From: Phycisphaerales bacterium
GTDB taxonomy: Bacteria > Planctomycetota > Phycisphaerae > Phycisphaerales > UBA1924
Length of the DNA stretch: 64,000 nt
Direction: 5' to 3'
Assembly (NCBI GenBank): GCA_020850415.1
Contig: JADZER010000054.1
Location: 106,825-170,824, forward strand
Made by a program: the position numbers and the translations under genes. Under the pieces are notes generated by a model. That model ran no database searches and was not told the DNA's origin. It was given only the letters and a program-made list of their open reading frames with translations. Of the stretch, positions 46,649 through 56,012 are shown piece by piece. Numbering within the stretch: position 1 is the first letter of the stretch; each line of letters opens with the position of its first letter.

Positions 46649-48061
46649 TTGCAGCAGGCAGACCAGAGCGGGCTCCGCGACGCGGGCCGGGGCGGCACGG
46701 GCGAGGGTGATGTGTTCGACCTCGCCGCGGAGATCTCGCGCCGGCTGATCGCGCGCGACGGGGAGATCTACCCCCTGCCCGACCCGCACCGGGTCGAGGC
46801 CGAGCTCGACCTGACCCCGCCGCGCCGGTCCCAGCCCATGGAGGCCGTGTCCGACCGGCTCTGGCGCCTGCTTGAGCGTACGCCGAACACCTCGGGCAAG
46901 CGGTACTTCAACCAGCTCTTCGCCGGGCGCGACGACGCCGCCCTGCTCGGCGAGCTGCTCACCGTCGTCGCCAACAACTCCATGTACACCTTCAAGGCGG
47001 CCGGGGCCCAGATCCTCGCCGAGCGAGCGCTGCTCCGCCACATGGGGAGCAAGGTCGGCTGGGCCGACTGCGACGGCGCCTTCACGCCAGGCGGCTCCAT
47101 GTCCAATTACGCCGCGATGCTCGTCGCCAGGGACGCCGCCCTCCCGGGCGTGCGGGAGCACGGCTTCGACGGGCGCCCGCTCGCGATGTACACCTCGGCC
47201 GAGTCCCACTACTCCATCCGCAAGAACGCGGGCATGCTGGGCCTGGGGCGCGACAGCGTCCGCTTTATCGAGGCCGACGCCGACGGGCGCATGCGCGTCG
47301 ACGCCCTGCGCGACGCGCTCGACCGGGACCAACGCGCCGGCGTCACCCCAGTCATGATCGTCGCTACCGCCGGAACCACCGTCCAGGGCGCCTTCGACCC
47401 CATCCGACCCATCGCCCAGGTCGCACGAGAGCGTGGCGTCTGGCTGCATGTCGACGGCGCGTTCGGCGGCACGCTGCTCCTTAGCCCCAAACGCCGCCAC
47501 ACGCTCGACGGCTGCGAGCTGGCCGACTCCTTCACCTGGGACGCCCACAAGATGATGGGCGTGCCGCTCACCTGCTCGGTCGCCCTGTTCCGCAACCGCG
47601 CCCTGCTCCAGCGCAGCCTCGACGAGTCCGCCACCTACCTCTTCCAACGAGACGACGACGACTACAACCCCGGCGTCCGCTCCCTCCAGTGCGGCCGGCG
47701 CAACGACGCGCTGAAGCTCTGGACCGCCTGGCAGCGCCACGGCGACGAGGGCTACGAGGCCCGCGTCGAGCGCCAGTTCGCCCTCGCCGACCACGCCGTC
47801 CGCGTCATCGAGGCCGACCCCCAGCTCACCCTCGTCAAGCGGCCCCAGTCGATCAATGTCTGCTTCGAGGTCGCCGGCGCCGACGCCCGCCAGGTCAGCG
47901 ACCTGCTCGACCGCGAGGGACGGCTCAAGGTCAGCCACGGCGCCGTGGACGGCCGGCCCACCATCCGGCTCGTCTGCGCCAACCCCGACCTCTCCACCGC
48001 CGACATCGACGAGTTCTTCGCCGAGATCCGCTGGGCGGCCTCCCAGCTCCGGCGCGTCTGA
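46649..48061 (+). CDS. Group II PLP-dependent decarboxylase (glutamate/aromatic/sulfinoalanine type)
   Basis: The fold-type I decarboxylase is recognised from FNQLFAGRDDAALLGELL, TPGGSMSNYAAML (PLP phosphate), SAESHYSIRKNAGMLGLG, VATAGTTVQGAFDPI, LHVDGAFGGTLLL and the PLP lysine in TWDAHKMMGVPL. It removes CO2 from an amino acid; candidates are glutamate, cysteine sulfinate, aspartate or 2,4-diaminobutyrate. The substrate cannot be chosen by eye. The TTG at 46649 follows CCAGGAG at good distance and no closer ATG exists; the product is 470 residues. Genes next to it give no pathway hint. Confidence 0.9.
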   Translation: MQQADQSGLRDAGRGGTGEGDVFDLAAEISRRLIARDGEIYPLPDPHRVEAELDLTPPRRSQPMEAVSDRLWRLLERTPNTSGKRYFNQLFAGRDDAALLGELLTVVANNSMYTFKAAGAQILAERALLRHMGSKVGWADCDGAFTPGGSMSNYAAMLVARDAALPGVREHGFDGRPLAMYTSAESHYSIRKNAGMLGLGRDSVRFIEADADGRMRVDALRDALDRDQRAGVTPVMIVATAGTTVQGAFDPIRPIAQVARERGVWLHVDGAFGGTLLLSPKRRHTLDGCELADSFTWDAHKMMGVPLTCSVALFRNRALLQRSLDESATYLFQRDDDDYNPGVRSLQCGRRNDALKLWTAWQRHGDEGYEARVERQFALADHAVRVIEADPQLTLVKRPQSINVCFEVAGADARQVSDLLDREGRLKVSHGAVDGRPTIRLVCANPDLSTADIDEFFAEIRWAASQLRRV

Positions 48062-48433
48062 AGCACCCGCCCCCGAACAGCCCGTAGAGCCCGGGCCGCC
48101 CCGCCGGGACAGCCCGGGCCCAAGCCCCCGCGATCCGCCCGAGCGCCCGACCCCCGCCGTGGGACCCAACAGAGACTTCAGGACGCCTCCCGGGCCCCGG
48201 GCCGGATCACTCCACACCCCGGCCGAAACCCTGAGTGCCGAGACCAAATAGCCGATCTTCAGGTGATCTTCCGCATGGGGATTTCCCCCCTCACGGCGCT
48301 CACCGGACGCGTCGTACGGCCTCCAGATCGCAGAGATTGCGTGAATCCCTCGACCACATGTGAACGCACGCCCGGGATCACCTGATAGTAGAAGGGACCA
48401 GTTGATCCCCAATGTCCACAGGGAGGTGGGAAA
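48062..48433. other. Intergenic region before the DUF2934 gene
   Basis: No gene is seen in these 372 bases. A weak promoter-like pair, TGAACG (48361-48366) and GATAGT (48384-48389) spaced by 17 bp, lies 45 bp before the DUF2934 start. A 7-bp inverted repeat, GGGATCA (48374-48380) and TGATCCC (48403-48409), surrounds the -10 and could be an operator. Part of the region is less GC-rich than its surroundings. Confidence 0.4.
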
Positions 48434-48730
48434 ATGGCCCAGCACTCCGCTGCCATGGCGGGGCCCTCGGCCCGAGCCGGCGTCGGTCCTCGGGGCACCA
48501 GGAAGAGCACCAAGCGTCCCGCCGAGCGCCGGGGCAGCGTGCTGCTCGAACCGCTGCCCTCGATCCTCCCGGCCGCCCAGACCGAGGCCAAGCCCAGCGC
48601 CAACGAGCCGACCGAGCTCGAGATCCGTGAGCGGGCGTACCAGATCTACCTCCAGCGCGGCTGCGCGCCGGGGCACCATCTGGACGACTGGGTGCAGGCC
48701 GAGCGGGAGCTCCGCGCCCGGGCCGCCTGA
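48434..48730 (+). CDS. DUF2934 domain protein
   Basis: The C-terminal half reads LEIRERAYQIYLQRGCAPGH followed by HLDDWVQAERELRARA, the DUF2934 signature found in short bacterial proteins of unknown role, often in stress or mobile contexts. The first 55 residues are Ala/Arg/Pro-rich and probably disordered. The ATG follows GGGAGGTGGG. Total 98 residues. Both the DUF2934 gene and the next gene read in the same direction. Confidence 0.85.
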   Translation: MAQHSAAMAGPSARAGVGPRGTRKSTKRPAERRGSVLLEPLPSILPAAQTEAKPSANEPTELEIRERAYQIYLQRGCAPGHHLDDWVQAERELRARAA

Positions 48731-48819
48731 AACCCGGCGCTGGACGCAACCAACGACCCGGGTTCCCGAATGCAGACTCCGCCGGTACACTGCCACCAGC
48801 GCGCCGAGGGAGTCGCCGT

Positions 48820-49743
48820 ATGCCCCCACCGAACCAGCCCGCCGCACCCAACGCGGCCAAGAGCTTTGTGATCTTCCTTGCCAGCCTGGTGGTGCTGGTG
48901 GGCGTTGGCGTGGGCCTGGGAGCGGTTTTCTTCGGCCCCACCCCCAAGAAGCAGTACGACCGCTCCACGCCCGACGCCATGCTCGAGGCCGCCCGGGACA
49001 TGGTCGTCCGCAATGACGCCGAGCGCCTCACCGAGCTGATCTACGCCGACAGCCTGGAGATGGAGGAGCTCTACGCCCGCCTCGGCGTGGTGCTCGGCCA
49101 CCTGCAGGACCTCGCCGTCGCGATCAACGAACGCTTCCCCGAGGAGATCAAGGCCGCCCAGGCCAAGGCCCAGGAGGAGGCCAAGGCGGGGCGGGGCCTC
49201 TCGCTGCTCCAGCAGTTCAACCCCTCCGGCCGGCGCAACGGCCCGCCCTCGGGCGAGGATTCCGAGCGATGGAACCAGCTCCTCCAGGCCGTCGCCACCG
49301 ACCCCTACGGCTGGCTGACCGACGCCGAGGGCCGGCTGTCGTACACCGCGATCGACGACGAGCGCGTCGCCGTGCTGTGGGACGGCAAGCCCATCCTCCC
49401 GCCGCTCGGCCTGGTCATGCAGCAGAACATGGGCGAGTGGTCGCTGGTGCTGCCCCTCAAGTCGATCCCCATGCTCTCGGGCTACATGCCGCAGACCCCG
49501 AATGAGTACTCGATCTGGGGCAGCATCCTCCAGGCGGTGGACAATGTGGTGCTGGATCTGGAGTCCGATGTGCGGGAGGGCAAGCTCGAGTCGCTCGACG
49601 CGCTCGCCCGCACCACGGGCCAGAAGGCCGCCCCGGTGATGATGGGCTGCATGATCGCCTACGACCGCGCGGTGCGCGAACGCCGACGCCTCGACCGCGA
49701 GGCCCGCGAGGCCGCCAAGGCCGGCCAGACCCCGGGTGGCTGA
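48820..49743 (+). CDS. Single-pass membrane protein of unknown function
   Basis: I do not recognise a family. The 307-residue product has one N-terminal membrane helix (SFVIFLASLVVLVGVGVGLGAV) with a short cytoplasmic start, then a mostly helical exported domain. Features are DAMLEAARDMVVRNDAERLTEL, a Lys/Glu/Ala coiled-coil-like stretch (EEIKAAQAKAQEEAKAGRG), a compact region with WGSILQAVDNVVLDLESDV, and a charged tail. The ATG follows GAGGGAG. It is convergent with the prolyl oligopeptidase gene, 28 bp apart. It is likely periplasmic; no catalytic motif was seen. Confidence 0.75.
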   Translation: MPPPNQPAAPNAAKSFVIFLASLVVLVGVGVGLGAVFFGPTPKKQYDRSTPDAMLEAARDMVVRNDAERLTELIYADSLEMEELYARLGVVLGHLQDLAVAINERFPEEIKAAQAKAQEEAKAGRGLSLLQQFNPSGRRNGPPSGEDSERWNQLLQAVATDPYGWLTDAEGRLSYTAIDDERVAVLWDGKPILPPLGLVMQQNMGEWSLVLPLKSIPMLSGYMPQTPNEYSIWGSILQAVDNVVLDLESDVREGKLESLDALARTTGQKAAPVMMGCMIAYDRAVRERRRLDREAREAAKAGQTPGG

Positions 49744-49771
49744 CTCCAACCCAAGCCCGCAACGCCCCCGC

Positions 49772-51865
49772 CTACTCGGTCTCCATCCCCAGGTGCTTGG
49801 CCAGGAACGCGTACACATCGGCCGTCTCCAGGATCGTCTTGGAGAGCGGCTTGCCCGCGCCGTGCCCGGCCCGCGACTCGATCCGGATCAGCACCGGGTT
49901 CGGCCCCACATGCGCGTGCTGCAGCATCGCCGCGAACTTGTAGCTGTGCCACGGCGACACCCGGTCGTCACCCTCCGCCGTCGTGACCAGCGTCGGCGGG
50001 TAGCTCAACCCGTCGCGGAGGTTGTGGTACGGCGAGTACTCCCACAGGTACCGGAAGCCCTCCGCGTCCTCGGAGATCCCGAAGTCGTCCGACCACTGCC
50101 GGGCGTTGGCGCTCTGGAGGTGGTACCGCAGCATGTCCATCACGCCCACATGCGGCACGCACGCCCCGAACAGGTCCGGACGCTGCGTCATGCACGCCCC
50201 GACCAGCAGCCCGCCGTTGCTCCCGCCCTCGATCGCGAGGCGCGGCGTCGAGGTGTACCCCTCGTCGATCAGCCACTCCGCGGCCCCGATGAAGTCGTCG
50301 AACACATTCTGCTTCCGCTCCTTGGTCCCGGCCAGGTGCCAATCCTCGCCGTACTCCCCGCCGCCCCGCAGGTTCGCCACCGCGTAGATCCCACCCATCT
50401 CGACCCACACCAGCCGCGCCACGCTGAACCGCGGCGTGATCGGCACATTGAACCCGCCGTAGCCGTACAGCAGCGTCGGGTTGTCGCCGTTGCGCTCCAT
50501 CCCCTTCTTGTAGACCAGGAACATCGGGACCCGCGTCCCGTCCTTGCTCTCGTAGAACACCTGCTCGGTCTCGAACGCGTCGAGGTCGAACTTCACCTCC
50601 GGCTGGCGGAACAGCGTGCTCTCCCCCGTCGCCACATCGTACCGGTACACCGCGCCGGGCTGGGTGAAGCCGTTGAAGGCGTAGAAGGTCTCGGCCCGGT
50701 CGGCGTGGCCACCGAACCCGCCCGCCGAGCCGATGCCCGGCAGGTCCACCTCGCGCACCATCTGCCCAGTGAGGTCGAACACCTTCACCAGGCTCTTGGC
50801 GTCGGCCAGGTACTGCACCACCAGGTGCCGCCCGATCATGCTCGCGCCCTGGATCGGCTCGGCGCTCTGCGGGATCACCTCGCGGATCCGGTCCGGGTTG
50901 GCCGCCCCGACCGCCACGACCCGCTGGTTCGGCGCGTCCTTGGTCGTGGCGAAGAACAGCGTCTCCCCCACATTGCCCAGGAAGCGGTACTGCGCGTCCC
51001 ACGCGTCGAACAGCGTGACGAGCTCCGCCGCCGGGTCGCCCAGCCGCTTGGCGTACACCGCGTTGGCCAGGTAGCCCTTCTCGTGGGTGATGACCAGGAA
51101 CCGCCCGTCCTCGCTCGGGGCGCCGTAGGCGTTGTGCGTCGGGTCCTCCGCCTTGTGGACGACCGTGTCGTCGGCCTGCGTCGAGCCCAGCGCGTGGTGG
51201 TACACCATGAGCGACGCCTGGTCGTCGGGCTTGCCCTCGGCCCCGGCCGGGTAGCGGCTGTAGTAGAACCCCGAGCTGTCGCGGTCCCACGCGACGCCCG
51301 TGTACTTGATGTCCGCGATCGTGTCGGCCAGCTTCTCACCGGTGCCAACATCCATCACGAACCAGGTGTTCCAGTCCGACCCGCCGTCCGACACGCCGTA
51401 GGCGATGAACCGGCCGTCCGGGCTGACGGCGTAGTCCGCCAGCGACTGCGTCCCGTCGGCCGTGAACTTGTTGGGGTCGATCAGCACCCGCGCCGTCGCG
51501 TCCAGCGACTCGGCCACATACAGCACGCTCTGGTTCTGCAGCCCGTCGTTGCGGGAGTAGAAGTACCGCCCGCCCTCCTCGGCGGGGATCCCGAACCGCT
51601 CGTAGTTGAACAGGTCCGTCAGCCGCTCGACCAGCCTGTCCCGCACCGGGATCGAGTCCAGCTCGGCGGAGGTGATCTGGTTCTCCGCCGCGATCCACGC
51701 CTGGGTCTCGGCCGAGTTCTCGTCCTCGAGCCAGCGGTAGGGGTCGGCGACCTTGACGCCGTGGTAGTCGTCGATCACCGCCTGGCGCGGCGCCGCCGGG
51801 TACACCTGGGCGAGGAGCGTGGACGCAACGACCGGGATCGCGAGCAGGGACAACGCGTGACGCAT
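49772..51865 (-). CDS. Prolyl oligopeptidase (S9A family), secreted
   Basis: This serine peptidase cleaves short peptides after proline. The 697-residue product has a signal peptide MRHALSLLAIPVVASTLLAQ, the N-terminal S9 start YHGVKVADPYRWLEDENSAE, a seven-bladed propeller in the middle, and the alpha/beta hydrolase domain at the end. The catalytic Ser is in EGGSNGGLLV, the Asp in EGDDRVSPWHSYK, and the His in ESRAGHGAGKP. NLRGGGEYGEDWHLAGTKERKQNVFDDF is the family signature. The signal peptide places it in the periplasm or outside. The start is the ATG at 51863-51865. Confidence 0.94.
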   Translation of the reverse strand: MRHALSLLAIPVVASTLLAQVYPAAPRQAVIDDYHGVKVADPYRWLEDENSAETQAWIAAENQITSAELDSIPVRDRLVERLTDLFNYERFGIPAEEGGRYFYSRNDGLQNQSVLYVAESLDATARVLIDPNKFTADGTQSLADYAVSPDGRFIAYGVSDGGSDWNTWFVMDVGTGEKLADTIADIKYTGVAWDRDSSGFYYSRYPAGAEGKPDDQASLMVYHHALGSTQADDTVVHKAEDPTHNAYGAPSEDGRFLVITHEKGYLANAVYAKRLGDPAAELVTLFDAWDAQYRFLGNVGETLFFATTKDAPNQRVVAVGAANPDRIREVIPQSAEPIQGASMIGRHLVVQYLADAKSLVKVFDLTGQMVREVDLPGIGSAGGFGGHADRAETFYAFNGFTQPGAVYRYDVATGESTLFRQPEVKFDLDAFETEQVFYESKDGTRVPMFLVYKKGMERNGDNPTLLYGYGGFNVPITPRFSVARLVWVEMGGIYAVANLRGGGEYGEDWHLAGTKERKQNVFDDFIGAAEWLIDEGYTSTPRLAIEGGSNGGLLVGACMTQRPDLFGACVPHVGVMDMLRYHLQSANARQWSDDFGISEDAEGFRYLWEYSPYHNLRDGLSYPPTLVTTAEGDDRVSPWHSYKFAAMLQHAHVGPNPVLIRIESRAGHGAGKPLSKTILETADVYAFLAKHLGMETE

Positions 51866-51922
51866 GGGTGAGCCTCCGTGGTGGACGGCCCATCGTATCG
51901 CCGAGCCGGGCGGCTCGTCCGG

Positions 51923-51970
51923 GCCGTCGCGCGGGCCGTCGCGAATGCCGTCGCGAATGCCGTCGCGCCG
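51923..51970. repeat. Four tandem 12-bp repeats
   Basis: The unit GCCGTCGCGAAT, with variants ending CGG and CCG, repeats four times between the ABC ATPase stop and the prolyl oligopeptidase start. The two central units are identical. Slippage is the likely origin. Confidence 0.8.
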
Positions 51971-52012
51971 GGCCCGGCGCCCCGGGGCCAGCCGCCCCAT
52001 CGCGGGCACGCC

Positions 52013-52978
52013 CTACTGCACCAGCCCCTTCGTCAACCGCATGAACGCCGTCTCCAGGTTCACCGGCTCCTCGATGAACTGGGCGATCCGGAACCCCTGG
52101 TTGATCAGCACATTCGGCAGGTCCGCGTAGGTCTGGCCCTTCCCGTCCTCGAACGCCACATGGAACAGGGGCGCCGGCTTGCCGTTCACCGTGATCCCCC
52201 CGTCCACCGTGCTGATCTTGCTCACGCCCGGGAAGCGGCTCATGACCTCCGCCGCGTCGGCGAACCGGTCGGTCACCCCCACATGCAGCACATGCCCGAC
52301 CTTCGCCCGCCGCAGGATGTCCTTGACGGGCCCGGAGTACAGCAGCTTGCCCCGCTCGATGATCCCCACCACATTGCACAGCTCCGCCAGCTCGTGCAGG
52401 ATGTGGCTGGAGATCAGGATCGTCTTGCCCATCCGCTTGAGCTCCTTGAGCAGCTCGCGGATCTCGATCCTCGCCCGCGGGTCCAGCCCCGAAGCGGGCT
52501 CATCCATCAGCAGCACCTTCGGGTCGTGCAGCAGCACCCGCGCGATGCTCAGCCGCTGCTGCATGCCCCGCGACAGCCCGTTCACCTCCGCCGTCGCCTT
52601 GTAGGTCAGGTCCGTCAGCTCCAGCACATCCCGGACCACCTTCCGCCGCGCCTGCCCGTTGATGTTGTACGCCGCCGCGAAGAACTCCAGGTACTCCGTG
52701 ACCACCATGTCCTCGTACGCGCCCATGAAGTCCGGCACATACCCGATCATGGGGCGGATCTGGCGGTTCTGATACCCGACCGTCAGCCCGCACACCTGCG
52801 CCTGCCCGCTCGAGGGCTTCAGCAGCGTCGCCAGGACCTTGATCGTCGTGGTCTTCCCCGCCCCGTTGGGCCCGATGAACCCGAAGCAGTCGCCCTCGTC
52901 GATCGTGAGGTTCAGATTGTCCAGCGCCACCAAGTCGGTGTACCGCTTGGTCAGGTTGATGGTCTCGATCATGCGCAC
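52013..52978 (-). CDS. ABC transporter ATP-binding protein (exporter/GldA-like type)
   Basis: The ATPase has Walker A GPNGAGKTTT near residue 39, the Q-loop GYVPDFMG, the signature LSRGMQQRLSIARVLL, Walker B VLLMDEPASGLD and the switch ISSHILHELAE. LSRGM replaces LSGGQ, which is typical of CcmA/DrrA/GldA-like exporters. After residue 230 comes a C-terminal region that includes VSKISTVDGGITVNGK and FIEEPVNLETAFMRLT. The GTG at 52976-52978 sits well after GGAG; the ATG two codons later is the alternative. It is 18 bp after the large membrane protein gene, which is its probable partner. No separate ABC permease is seen. Confidence 0.9.
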   Translation of the reverse strand: MRMIETINLTKRYTDLVALDNLNLTIDEGDCFGFIGPNGAGKTTTIKVLATLLKPSSGQAQVCGLTVGYQNRQIRPMIGYVPDFMGAYEDMVVTEYLEFFAAAYNINGQARRKVVRDVLELTDLTYKATAEVNGLSRGMQQRLSIARVLLHDPKVLLMDEPASGLDPRARIEIRELLKELKRMGKTILISSHILHELAELCNVVGIIERGKLLYSGPVKDILRRAKVGHVLHVGVTDRFADAAEVMSRFPGVSKISTVDGGITVNGKPAPLFHVAFEDGKGQTYADLPNVLINQGFRIAQFIEEPVNLETAFMRLTKGLVQ

Positions 52979-52996
52979 GGGCGTGGTCTCCGATCC

Positions 52997-55501
52997 TCAG
53001 CTGCCGGCGCCGGGCTGCACCCCGGCCTCGGGCATGGTCACCGCAGGGACTTCGGGCGGGTCGTCGGGCAGCGGGTACACCCAGCGCACGACCGTCGGCC
53101 CGCTGTAGTAGGGCTTGCGGACCGTCCCGTTGGTCGCCACCACCATCGGCACCGGCGCCGCGTCCTGCCCCTCCAGACGCAGCGTGCCGATGACGATCAC
53201 GCACGGGCGCGTCGACCAACGGCTCAGGTCCAGCCCGTGCGTCGCCTCCCGACGGGCCACCGCCGCCGGCTGGAAGTTGTTGTTCCGCTCCGGCGGCCCG
53301 AGCAGGTTGAAGAACGCCAGCCAGCGCAGACGCTGCCCCTGCGAGCCGGCGTTGGGCAGGCCGTCGGTCGCCCCCTTCACCATCGTGTCCAGCGGCCCCC
53401 CCGCCAGGTGCAGCGGCGTGGACTGCGCGTTGATCGTCACCGCCGACAGGTCCAGCACCGTCCCCGGCTCCCACGAACTCGGCTGGATCGCCCACGCGTT
53501 CGCGCTGGTCAGGAGCGGCCCGCCCGCCGCGCTCGCCCGCACCGGCACCTGACGACGGAACAGGAAGATCTCCACATCCTCCAGCCTCCCCGGCAGGTTG
53601 TGGATCAGCGTCCCCTCCAGCGCGTTGCTGCTCCCCGGCGCCGAGAACCGCAGCGCACGGAAGGGGTCGGCCCCCTCCGCCACCTGCGGCCGGACCGAGT
53701 CCCACGCCATGCCCCCCGCCCAGTCGAGCTGCAGCTGCTTGACCGTCGCCCGCGCCGGGAAGGTCAGCCGCTGGGGATCGCGCGAGTCCACCGCGTAGTC
53801 CCGCGCGTCGGGGAACGACCCCCGCGCCGAGTCCTGCGCCGGCTCCCACGGCGCCACCGCCTGCACGAACCGGCTCCCCCCCGCCGCCGCCGCGTCGTCG
53901 GACTCGAGCCAGACCTCCGCGTCGCCGTACACCGGCACCAGCACGCTCGCCCAGGTCCGCACGCGCTGCACCCGCTGCCCGTACACATGGTCCAGGAACG
54001 AGAGGTGCGAGACCTCCACGCGCTTCGGGCGCAGCGCCGTCGCCCCGCCCCACGAGAGCGCCGTGAACACCATCGCCGCCCCCACGAACGCCACCCACGC
54101 GTGGTGCGCCAGCTTCCGCTGCTTGAGCAGCGCGAACCCGCCCGGCCCCGCCACGATCCAGTACGCGATGAACACGATCAGCCCCAGCATCACCCCCGCC
54201 AGCGAGCGCCCGCTCTTGCCGATCGTCGCCGAGATATCCCCGTCGATCGTCCACGCCGTCCGCGAGTTGGGGATCTGGTTGCGGTTGTTCAGGTCCGTGA
54301 ACTCCTCGTCCGTCGCGACCTTGCCCCGGCGCCCCAGCACCCGGTGCCAGAACACATCCGCCTCCGGCAGCCCCTTGCCCGTCAGCGCCGGGTGCCAGCC
54401 CGGAAGCCCGATCATCGTCACCGCCCCCACGCCCACCGACCGGCTCACCACCACGCAACGCCCCGACGCGTCGTTCAAGATCCGGTCCGCCTCGCCCGCC
54501 GCGCTGTCGGCCATCGGCGCGAAGGTGTACACCGTCACCGCCACATCCGGGACCGTCAACAGTCGCGGGTCCGCGTCCGTCAGCAGCGGACGCAGCGACG
54601 GCAGCGGCTCGGCCTCCAGCCTCGTCACCTCCACCCGCGGCAAGATATCCGCCAGCTCCCGGTTCGACAGCGCAAGCCAGTCCTGACCCACCGCCGGCAG
54701 GATCACCACCAGGTGCCCGCCCCGCTCCACCCACTCCCGCAAGGCCCGGACCTGCTCGATCCGCAGGTTGTTGGGGCTCTCCCCGTTCCAGATGATCTCC
54801 CGGACCATCGCCAGACCCATCCACCGGTCCGGCAGCGCCTCGGCCGTCGACAGCGTCGTGATCACCGACACCTCGTGCCCCAGGGGGTCGGTGTCCGGCA
54901 TCGACTGGGCCCGCTGCGTGTACCCGCTGATCCCGCCCGGCGTGTTCCCCACCACCGCCAGGATCCCCGTGTTCCGACCCGCCGTCTGCCCCCACCGGTA
55001 CGCCGTCTGACCCAGCGGTCGCGACGCCACAAACCCCACGGGGTTCGCCGCGTCGTCGGTCTCCTCCGCCTCGAACGCCGAGACCACGAACCCGCCGGTC
55101 TGCGGCATGTCGAACGGGATCCTCGCGTACAGCCACACCGGCTGATCGCCCACGCCCGGATTCGTCGTCACCACCGTCTCGTACTGGGCGTCGTCGCCGT
55201 CCACATCCGTGATGACCGCCCGCACCAGCACCTCGCGCTGCGTCGTCCCCCGGTCCGTCAGGCGCAGACGAATCCCCGCCCACTCCCCCGGCCTCGCGGC
55301 GTTGCCCAGCCCCACGCTCTCGATCTTCAGCTCGATCTCGCCGGTCACCCCGGCCTGCCGGTCCATCTGCTGCAGCAGGTCGACCTGCCCCGACGACGGG
55401 CGCACCACCGCCCCCACGAGGCCAAGCACGAACAGGATGAGCCAACGGGCGGGTCTCAACGCGTCCCCCTGGTGCTCCCCGGGAGCTTCTCGGACAGCCA
55501 T
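52997..55501 (-). CDS. Large membrane protein of unknown function linked to ABC ATPase
   Basis: The 834-residue product has a signal-like N-terminus (RWLILFVLGLVGAVV), beta-rich domains, and two central membrane helices (LAGVMLGLIVFIAYWIVAGP; AWVAFVGAAMVFTALSW). A glutamine-amidotransferase-like block lies near residues 190-300 (VREIIWNGESPNNLRIEQVRAL, WVERGGHLVVILPAVG, GVGAVTMIGLPGWHPAL). The arrangement recalls GldG-type subunits and the VWA/GATase-like protein at 31624-33942, suggesting that both act in related envelope systems. It has no permease-like multi-helix region, so a true permease may be elsewhere. The start is ATG 55499-55501. Confidence 0.75.
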   Translation of the reverse strand: MAVREAPGEHQGDALRPARWLILFVLGLVGAVVRPSSGQVDLLQQMDRQAGVTGEIELKIESVGLGNAARPGEWAGIRLRLTDRGTTQREVLVRAVITDVDGDDAQYETVVTTNPGVGDQPVWLYARIPFDMPQTGGFVVSAFEAEETDDAANPVGFVASRPLGQTAYRWGQTAGRNTGILAVVGNTPGGISGYTQRAQSMPDTDPLGHEVSVITTLSTAEALPDRWMGLAMVREIIWNGESPNNLRIEQVRALREWVERGGHLVVILPAVGQDWLALSNRELADILPRVEVTRLEAEPLPSLRPLLTDADPRLLTVPDVAVTVYTFAPMADSAAGEADRILNDASGRCVVVSRSVGVGAVTMIGLPGWHPALTGKGLPEADVFWHRVLGRRGKVATDEEFTDLNNRNQIPNSRTAWTIDGDISATIGKSGRSLAGVMLGLIVFIAYWIVAGPGGFALLKQRKLAHHAWVAFVGAAMVFTALSWGGATALRPKRVEVSHLSFLDHVYGQRVQRVRTWASVLVPVYGDAEVWLESDDAAAAGGSRFVQAVAPWEPAQDSARGSFPDARDYAVDSRDPQRLTFPARATVKQLQLDWAGGMAWDSVRPQVAEGADPFRALRFSAPGSSNALEGTLIHNLPGRLEDVEIFLFRRQVPVRASAAGGPLLTSANAWAIQPSSWEPGTVLDLSAVTINAQSTPLHLAGGPLDTMVKGATDGLPNAGSQGQRLRWLAFFNLLGPPERNNNFQPAAVARREATHGLDLSRWSTRPCVIVIGTLRLEGQDAAPVPMVVATNGTVRKPYYSGPTVVRWVYPLPDDPPEVPAVTMPEAGVQPGAGS

Positions 55502-55727
55502 CGCACGACAGTGTAATAGGGTTTCAGCCGGGCCGCGGTTCTGCCACGAGCCCGGAATCACACCGCCGGCGCCCGCCTCCCCCGGCCCCGAGCGGGCCAT
55601 GGAAGGAAAGCCCCCGACCCGACCAAACCCGATCCGACCCGGCCCCCGGGGCCTGGCGCCCGCCCGATCCGGCCCCACCCCGGCGCAAGCCCTCAAGCCG
55701 GCCCCCGCCCCGACCGATCCCCAACCC

Positions 55728-56006
55728 ATGACCGGACTGCACGAGGGCACGCTCATCATCGTCGGGCTGGGGACCGCCATCTTCATGCTGGCGTTCTCCC
55801 GCATCGTGACCGTCGAGGCCGCCCGGGTGCTCGACTACCACTTCCTGTATCTCAAGGCGATGAAGCTCCGCAACCGGTACGCCGAGTCGGTGATCGCCCT
55901 CCGCCCGCAGAAGGCCCCCGACGGCGCCGGCAGGGCCGACGACCCGACCGAAGACATCACCGAGGCCGAGGCCGCCGACGAGCCCGAGGCCCGCAGGGCC
56001 GCCTGA
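55728..56006 (+). CDS. Small single-helix membrane protein of unknown function
   Basis: The 92-residue product MTGLHEGTLIIVGLGTAIFM... has one membrane helix (LIIVGLGTAIFMLAFSRIV), a basic cytoplasmic stretch (YLKAMKLRNRYAESVIAL) and an acidic tail. I do not recognise a family. It may also start at an earlier ATG (55598), but that adds a Pro-rich stretch without coding look. It is convergent with the M20 peptidase gene, six bases apart, and divergent from the large membrane protein gene. Confidence 0.55.
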   Translation: MTGLHEGTLIIVGLGTAIFMLAFSRIVTVEAARVLDYHFLYLKAMKLRNRYAESVIALRPQKAPDGAGRADDPTEDITEAEAADEPEARRAA

Positions 56007-56012
56007 CCACCG

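Noticed and set aside
51923..51970. CRISPR-like tandem repeats
   Set aside because: The 12-bp units are directly adjacent without spacers, and no cas gene is in the window.
51878..55516. A 1212-codon plus-strand open frame rich in Arg, His and Pro
   Set aside because: It is antisense to the ABC ATPase and its large membrane partner, both of which have clear protein motifs; its composition is typical of shadow frames.
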